A program made the position numbers and the translations under genes. From Grifola frondosa (Eukaryota > Basidiomycota > Agaricomycetes > Polyporales > Grifolaceae), in contig LUGG01000006.1 in the NCBI GenBank assembly GCA_001683735.1, forward strand, positions 1,364,001 to 1,428,000: a DNA stretch of 64,000 nt, written 5' to 3'. This document shows, in pieces, positions 57,371 to 64,000 of this stretch (its first letter is position 1; the number at the start of each line of letters is the position of its first letter). The notes under the pieces are model-generated. The model was not told where the DNA came from. It saw only the letters and a list, made by a program, of their open reading frames with translations, and did not search any database.

Positions 57371-58694
57371 TGATTCTCGCCTTTTCTTAGCCTCTTGCAA
57401 TTGGACGGTGCACCTTATTCGGTTCGTATATCCTTGGCATTGTAAATATCATTCAAATATACCACGGGTGATTTCTTTAGATAAGTCGCGAAGGTAACGT
57501 TATGAGTTGTTGATTGATTTTGATTTTCGTATTACGCGTTGGTTACATGGTCACATGATCGTCGACGCGTCAATTAACGCGTCGCGTCTTTCATGCTTTG
57601 TACAGTGGCTTCTACACATCCCGCGCCAATCCACGTCCATCCTCCTTTGTATCATAGGGAATCGATTGCGAATCATGGATATTGTTTATACTGCACTCCG
57701 AGGAAATCGAAGATACCGCAACTTGGTGAATTAAACGTCGACGGTCAGTTTCCGATGTTGGCAGATGTACTTAAAGGCTCGTAAGAAATCGATATCTTAT
57801 AGGATGATCGGACCATTATGTGAGTCTTCTGAGAGAAGTCATGCTTATTGAAGAACATGCTGACCACCCAGTGATACATATATGATGCTTTATGAACGAA
57901 GTCAACGCATACATTCAACTCCGATCACGAACCCACTTTCTAGTAGTAGAACGAACCGCTAAAGACATCACTGGACGAGTGAACAAGTAAAATTTACGGG
58001 CTTTTGACACGCAGAGAATGCATATATGCGCTTAAAGGGTCACATGAAAGCAATATGTATGTCGACTCACACATCTCAACTTGCTGCAGCCACTTACAGC
58101 GTTCCATTACAAAATTCTTCTCCTAATGTTGTCGCGATAGGTTGCGAGACCCGATTTCTGGGCTGCATTGATCACATGTCTAGAGTCTCACCTACATCAT
58201 GTCAATATTCTCATCCGCAATCCTTTTCTCAGAGACGCATCCTGAAGGTGGCGCCAAAGCCAGAGGTGAAATTGCCGTTGTCATCTAATTTTCATATTGT
58301 CTTCCAGAATATCATTTCTAACTTGGCTGGCATATAGATGAACCCTTTACGCATCGAACCTACTATTCCGACGCACGAGATGTTGATATTACAGATGGGG
58401 TGGGTAGAAGTAGTGTGGTAATACAAGAAAACGTCCTAAATTCTTAAAGTAACGAAGTGCGTACTTATTTATTATGTCACGTCAAACTTAAGTTTAAAAT
58501 ATTGTATAGCAATAAAGCTCACCGTAAGTGGATTACATACATTTGTCCAGTTCGTTTTCAGAAATTGATCTGGGTTTGACGCTCGAATGAGTGTTCTGTG
58601 ACGCGCGGAGACGAACCTTGCCTCACCTTCTATCCTCGTCTCTCCGCCCGTGCTACTGCTGTCTCGCCCTTTCTCTCTGGCTATTTCGCCCGGC
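57371..58694. other. Intergenic, 1.3 kb, SEC1 3' flank and ROM2 5' region
   Basis: Contains GACGCGTC at 57564-57571 and ACGCGTCGCGTC starting at 57577, the same palindrome family seen before RPS4 and between the CsbD genes. The last ~120 bp are C/T-rich, as is usual before fungal start codons. Open frames at 57507-57784 and 58026-58337 have no domain support. Confidence 0.5.
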
Positions 58695-61600
58695 ATGGAC
58701 AGGCCTATGGGACCCAGACAGCCCGACAAGCGCAATACGGCATACGAGTCTATCTTTGGCCGGCCGAGTGCAACCCATCACCACCAGAATCCTCCTCCGC
58801 TGCCATACACCCAGTCCCCTCAGCCGTACCAATCCCCGCAATTTTATCCGCCATCTCAATCCTACCAGTCTCCCCAGTCATATCCTTCCCCTCAAGCTTA
58901 CCAGCACCCTCAGGGAAGTGCTCAGCCATATCCTTATTATTCACAGCAGCAGCTCGACAGAAGAACATCACATTCTTCTTCGACGCGTGCCCCCTCCATG
59001 CAGTACCCATCTTCAAATCGACAGTCTCGCTACTCTACCACCTCCCAACCGCACCCCTCTCAGTATTCGTCCGCACCACTCGCCCCTCCAGCTGTCTCTA
59101 CTCACGCGCGATCCGTCGGCAGCTCGGCCGGCGTCATCGCCCCTCCTCCTGCAGACCCTCCCGACGCCAACCTCGAAGCCCTTACGCGCGCAGGACTCAC
59201 GCCAGCCCAGGCCTATCAAGTGCAAGTATACCGTAACAGCCCCGCGTCGGGTCCTGCCATGCCCGATGCCATGCCAGACGCCCCCCACATCGGCTTGAAC
59301 ATCGACGCGGACGACGGTAGGCTTGGGATCGAATTTGTGGGGGATGGGAGCAGCCGAGCGAGGACAGTTCGAGTGAGCTTCCCTGGAACCGCTCCCGACC
59401 GCACACGCTCCAGGTTGACACCGCGCTGCCGCCCTCACCTTCTCCGGGCCGCCGATCCTCCGAGTCGAGCAAGACAGTTCCCGTGATGGCCCCGGCCTTC
59501 CCTCACCCTCGGACGAGCCAAGATCGCGTGCGGTCGATGTCCGCTACGGTGCAGCGCCCGGTGATGCCTCTCCCAACACCGCCTGCGAAGCATCAACATC
59601 CACACCACCGAACGCCGCGCATGCCGACTGTGTACCCCGCATTGCTTTCGCGTGTCGCGGAGGCATTCAAGGCCCGGATCACGCTCGGGGAGCGCACCAA
59701 GGATGGGCTCACGTACGCCGATGCATTCGACGGGCGTGCGGCGGTGGACGTCCTCGCGTACATCATCAAGACGACGGACCGGAACCTGGCGCTGCTGCTC
59801 GGTCGCGCGCTCGATGCGCAGAAGTTCTTCCACGCGGTCACGTACGATCATCGGCTACGGGACAGCTCGAATGACTTGTACCAGTTCCGCACGCGGTTGC
59901 CGACGCCGTTTGCGAGTGGGGAGCTGATGCATGGCGAAGGGGAGGGCGAGGACGGCAGCACTGCACATGGGCGGGCGCTCATCGGGGATGGCGGCGGGAA
60001 CAGCGCTGCAATGACGGCGAAGGAGAGCCCGACGCCATCAGCAGAGTCGGAAACTAAGGAGGGCTCGCGAGCAAACTCGCCATCGCCGGCCGCGTCGGTG
60101 TCCTCGCCTGTAACATCGGGGCGACCGCGGCAGGGCTCGGTGTCTGCGGATGAAGTCCCGCTGCCGACGGGTGTGTTCACGTTGTTGACAGATTGTTACT
60201 CGCCGACGTGCACGCGAGACCAGCTATGCTATTCGATTGCCTGTCCGCGGCGACTGGAGCAGCAAGCTAGATTGAACATGAAGCCGCAGCCTGGGCTCAA
60301 GAAGCAGCTCAGTCGCGAGAGCTTGGGAGATCTAGTGGTGGGTGTCGTCCTCCTCGTTTTATGGGTTGAACGAACCTTTGCGTAGGAGCCGGGAACGTTA
60401 TGGATACATTCGGTACCTCCCGAAGTCGTTAACAGCGTTTCGGATACAGAGAAGAAACGTCAGGAGGCGATCAACGAGGTAATTTACACCGAGCGCGACT
60501 TTGTGCGGGACATGGAATACCTCCGTGATGTGAGCGCGCCATATGGGAATTTGCTGTTCATTACCCACTGACCTGGCCCGTCCTTAGCTTTGGATCAAGC
60601 CGCTGAGAGAATCGGAAATCATCCCAGAGGCAAGACGGGCGGACTTCCTGGAACAGGTGTTCTGGAACATCCACGACATCATTGCGGTAAACACGAAGTT
60701 GCGAGACGCTCTTAATAAGCGACAGAAGGCGTACGCGGTCGTCGAGCAGATCGGGGACGTGTTGCTGGATGCCGTGCCGCACTTTCAGCCGTTTGTGTCA
60801 TACGGCGCACACCAACTGTACGGCAAGTATGAGTTTGAAAAGGAGAAGAGCTCGAATCCCCAGTTTGCTCGTTTTGTCGAGGTGAGTCGTTTCGCCGTAT
60901 CTTGTACCTCTTACGGCTGCGCTGGCTTGGATGCGGGCTATGTACTGACGCTGTAGAGTAGGAAGTGGAACGGCGGCCGGAGTCGCGTAAGCTCGAGCTT
61001 AACGGTTATCTGACGAAGCCTACGACTCGCTTGGCGCGGTATCCACTACTTCTCGGAGCAGTCTTGAAGCACACATCGGAAGACAGTCCTGACAAAGGGA
61101 CGCTCCCGAAGGTTATTGAAATCGTTAAGGGTTTCTTGAAAGTCGTCAATACTGAGACCGGGAAGGCGGAGAACCGGTTCAATCTCCTCCAATTAGACCA
61201 GCAACTCGTCTGGCGACAAAACGAGTTCGTGGTATGTGTTGATTGGTGAATTTCTTGTGTCGTTACTCTGATACTAGCTTCGGTAGGATCTACGACTGAA
61301 AGAGGAGGGACGGGAGCTTATCTACAAGGGCGCGCTCAAGAAGCGCGGTGGCGCGCAAGGGGACAGTGCTGAGCTGCAGGTATTCCTTTTCGACCATGCT
61401 TTATTGATGGTAAAGCCGAAGAGCAAAGGAGAACAATACAAAGTCTACCGAAAAGTAAGCTTATGTTATGGGAGCATCAATTGTGAAAACTGATAATGCG
61501 ACACAGCCGATTCCTCTCGAACTGCTGCTTGTCTCCGCCCCGATGAATACCTGATCAATAAGCCGACCACCCGCCAGAAGCAGCTGCTCACCAAGAATGC

Positions 61601-63233
61601 CCCGCATGCCCCAGTCATCCCCATAAAGGATAAAGACAAAGATACGAAGGGTGGCTTCTCAATCACATTTGTGCATCTTGGGCGCAATTTCTACCAGATC
61701 ACCCTGTGGGCGAGCACGTACGTGAGCCAACGCAAGTGGATGGAACATATCCAGAAGCAGCAAGAGCTGATGCGCCAGCGGAGTAATGTTTTCGAAACGG
61801 TCACACTTAGTGAAGGTTTCTTCGTCGGAGTCAACAGGGTTAACTGCGCTGCACCTTTCAGTGAGTTTCGTATAAAAATTGTATGTAAACTTGAACGCTG
61901 AAGTTTCGCAGGTCAAGGCAAGCGGGCTGTGTATGGTACTGACGATGGGGTGTATCTCTCGAACCTCTGGGAGCAGAACCGAGAGCCTGTCAAGGTACTG
62001 GCGCTAAAGGATGTCGCACAGGTTGATGTGTTGGAGGACTATCAGCTCCTGATTGTCCTATCGGGTGAGTCGTGAAGATCCGTGTAGCGAACAATATTGA
62101 TGATACACCAATTTTTAGAGCGACAAGTCATCACCTTCCCTCTTGATGCATTGGACCCTCGAGATCCTTTATCTGGGTTGAAGCGCGCGAAGAGAATAGC
62201 ATCCCATATATCCTTCTTCAAGGCGGGTGTCTGTCTTGGGAAGACACTAGTTGGTCGTGAAAGCTAGCCCACTTTCCAGTACCATCAAGACTCTGGAGCC
62301 CATCGACCAAAACATTCGCGGGAGAAGCAAGCCGACGTTCCGGAAGCTGTTGCAAGGCGGCAATGACACTTTGCGGGTTTTAAGGTGCTTCACATTTGAG
62401 GAAGGAATATGCTTTGCAGTCCTGATAATCTTATTGTAGGAGTTCTACATCCCAGTACAGTCAAGTTCTATCCATTTCCTCAAGACGAAGCTCTGCGTTG
62501 GCTGTACAAACGGCTTCGAGATCGTTGATTTGGAGACGTTGGATACGCAAGGTCTTTTGGACCCGGCTGATGCGTCTCTAGATTTCGTCCGAAAGCGCGA
62601 GAATCTCCGACCAATAGCTATATACCGAATAGACAACGAGTTCTTGTTATGCTATGACGGTAAGTCGTCGATTTTATCATTTGTCTGTTACTGATGCTCA
62701 TTTATGTTGGAAGAATTCGCTTTCTATGTTAACAAAACTGGCTGGCGGTCGCGGAAGGACTTTATGGTGTACTGGGAGGGCTCACCATCTAGTTTTGGTG
62801 AATGAATTTCAAAAATAATGCATGTCTTTTGATTGCTGACATACTACCAGCTCTGCACTACCCTTATGTCCTTGCGTTTGAGCCGACTTTTGTGGAAATC
62901 CACCACGTAGAGACCGGGTCCGTGTCTCAAATTGTCCAGGGCAATAACCTCCGCTGTCTCTTCGCCGACACACCCCCATCGACGACGCACTCTGCAAACC
63001 AATACAACAACCCGTACCAGCTAGGATACAACCCATACGGCTCTCCCGTTCCATCCCCGACATCCTCGTATGGCAGCCGAGCATCTTTGAACGGGTACGG
63101 CCCACCACCGCCCCCGTATCCGAACCCGTACCAGGCGCGCGTGCAGCAGCTGTCGCGGAGCTGCGATGAGATCCTTATGGTATCGGACGACCGCGTCATG
63201 CGCCTGCAAATGTCCATCCCTCCTGCGCAATAG
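58695..63233 (+). CDS. ROM2: Rho1 guanine-nucleotide exchange factor, Rom2 type
   Basis: The N-terminus is a long Pro/Gln/Ser/Tyr-rich region with SPQ.Y repeats. A DEP-like segment follows at about 59630-59900 (LGERTKDGLTYADAFDGRAA). The DH domain is about 60440-61230 (INEVIYTERDFVRDMEYLRD; YLTKPTTRLARYPLLL). The PH domain is about 61290-61790 (ELIYKGALKKRGG; VFLFDHALLMVKP). The CNH domain is about 61910-63220 (GKRAVYGTDDGVYLSNLWEQ; IDNEFLLCYDEFAFYVNKTG). This order is that of fungal Rom1/Rom2, which activate Rho1 in the cell-wall integrity pathway. One G is missing at 59346-59348; restoring it joins the N-terminal frame to the DEP frame. The in-frame ATG at 58695 was chosen over one at 58650 because the conserved reading begins there. 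Confidence 0.9.
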
Positions 63234-63719
63234 CCTCTGGCGGATCTGGTATCTGCCCGCAGCAGTTGCTAGTGACGAGGATGACCCCCCGATGACGCAT
63301 CTTGTGTATTTTGCTGCTCTTTCATCTACTTAATTCTTCCCCACCCCCACCTGGTCTTCGTATACTGATTGGTATCATCCCTCTGCACGTAGTATTCCCT
63401 GTCTTGAAGTGTGATGCCTGTTGTTGTTCACTCATCCATTCAGATTCCTCCTCCCTACACAACATATATATCCTATCCTGCATTTGTAACTGAGATCATT
63501 GTTATGATACGCGTAGCTAACCTATATTTGAGCATGATAGAATCTGAAGGCGTTGCATATCTGAAAGTTGTCGCCACTCCAGAGAAAAGTGAGACAATCC
63601 GGTATGTATGCCAACTCCGATCAATTGCGTTCTACACTAGTATATATGAGCTTCTGTACAACTTGCACTTTTAGCAACAACCCCCTGGATATACCGACAA
63701 AGACAACTCGATAGATATA
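63234..63719. other. Intergenic between convergent ROM2 and acyltransferase genes
   Basis: 3' flanks only. No gene or RNA recognised. Confidence 0.5.
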
Positions 63720-64000
63720 TCATAGCTTGGACTTGGCACCGGTAGAGCCATCCTTGGCCAGAGCGGCGTGCAGATCATATAGATCGCTCGCCGCACGCTC
63801 GAGCTCTGCACAGAACTCGGCATTGGGCATTTCAGTGCGCGACGTGACCGTGAATTGCAGGAAATCTACAAATGCGACATGTCAGCCCAAAAGCATAAAC
63901 TTATGACTGAGAAGAGACCCACCGTCGAAGCCAGTCATATACGCAACACCGAAACCATCGGGAACGACCTGATAGGCACATATTAGAAAATACGAAGTAA
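63720..64000 (-). CDS. Carnitine O-acyltransferase, C-terminal end (partial), with peroxisomal signal
   Basis: The gene enters from the right edge. Exons are 63968-63923 and 63865-63720, split by an intron GTGGGT...GTAG; further exons lie beyond 63968 or outside the window. The C-terminal sequence VVPDGFGVAYMTGFDDFLQF then TVTSRTEMPNAEFCAELERA is the conserved end of the choline/carnitine acyltransferase family (the TxTSR-like segment contacts carnitine). The protein ends SKL, a canonical PTS1 peroxisome signal, before TGA at 63720-63722. Fungal carnitine acetyltransferases move acetyl units between peroxisome, cytosol and mitochondrion. A separate mitochondrial form by alternative start cannot be judged here. 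Confidence 0.88.

Noticed and set aside
13304..63233. Treating frame-broken genes (MED4, RPS4, PHF5A, ROM2 and others) as pseudogenes
   Set aside because: The breaks are single-base losses in otherwise conserved genes, some essential; sequence error is the simpler explanation.
1..64000. tRNA genes, rRNA, CRISPR arrays and operons
   Set aside because: I looked for T-loop strings such as GGTTCGAATC in both directions and found no cloverleaf; repeat arrays and operons are absent, as expected for a fungal chromosome.

Overview
This window is nuclear DNA of a filamentous basidiomycete, most likely a wood- or litter-decaying Agaricomycete. The genes are split by many introns of about 50-60 bp with GT...AG ends. 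The gene families are typically fungal: F-box and BTB proteins, a GH45 endoglucanase of the basidiomycete type, a GPI-anchored chitin deacetylase, a Rom2-type RhoGEF with a CNH domain, CsbD-like stress proteins and a Ty1/copia element. There is no operon structure. The exact genus cannot be read from the sequence alone.

Layout. 1-3310: the 3' part of a copia retrotransposon with its 3' LTR. 3999-8753: F-box gene, a divergent pair of CsbD-like genes and a BTB gene. 9126-13089: an AT-rich transposon island with three inverted-repeat elements placed end to end: a 2.3-kb element with ~700-bp terminal inverted repeats (TIRs), an old 0.66-kb inverted repeat, and a deleted hAT element with a perfect 8-bp target duplication. 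13304-19622: MED4, then a two-zinc-finger paralogue beside the five-ZZ, PB1-containing NBR1-like gene it was copied from. 20257-26928: metabolic and secreted functions (alcohol-acetyltransferase-like enzyme, GH45, class III aminotransferase, HAD hydrolase). 27116-40569: mostly RNA and protein homeostasis (candidate U1 snRNA, SF3b subunit PHF5A/Rds3, HECT ligase Ufd4/TRIP12, spliceosome-disassembly factor TFIP11/Ntr1, ribosomal protein eS4). 41290-64000: PSO2/SNM1 nuclease, GPI-type serine carboxypeptidase, proteasome ATPase Rpt4, EI24-type membrane protein, chitin deacetylase, SEC1, ROM2, and the C-terminus of a peroxisomal carnitine acyltransferase.

Many otherwise well-conserved genes, including the essential eS4, break frame at single missing bases, and most of these lie in short runs of one base. 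Every case I could resolve is a loss, not a gain. I therefore read these as assembly errors, not as pseudogenes. The genes are annotated as real, with break positions given. The parts I find most worth following are the foldback element, the candidate U1 RNA with unusual loops, the CsbD pair with a premature stop in one copy, and the partial duplication of the NBR1-like gene.
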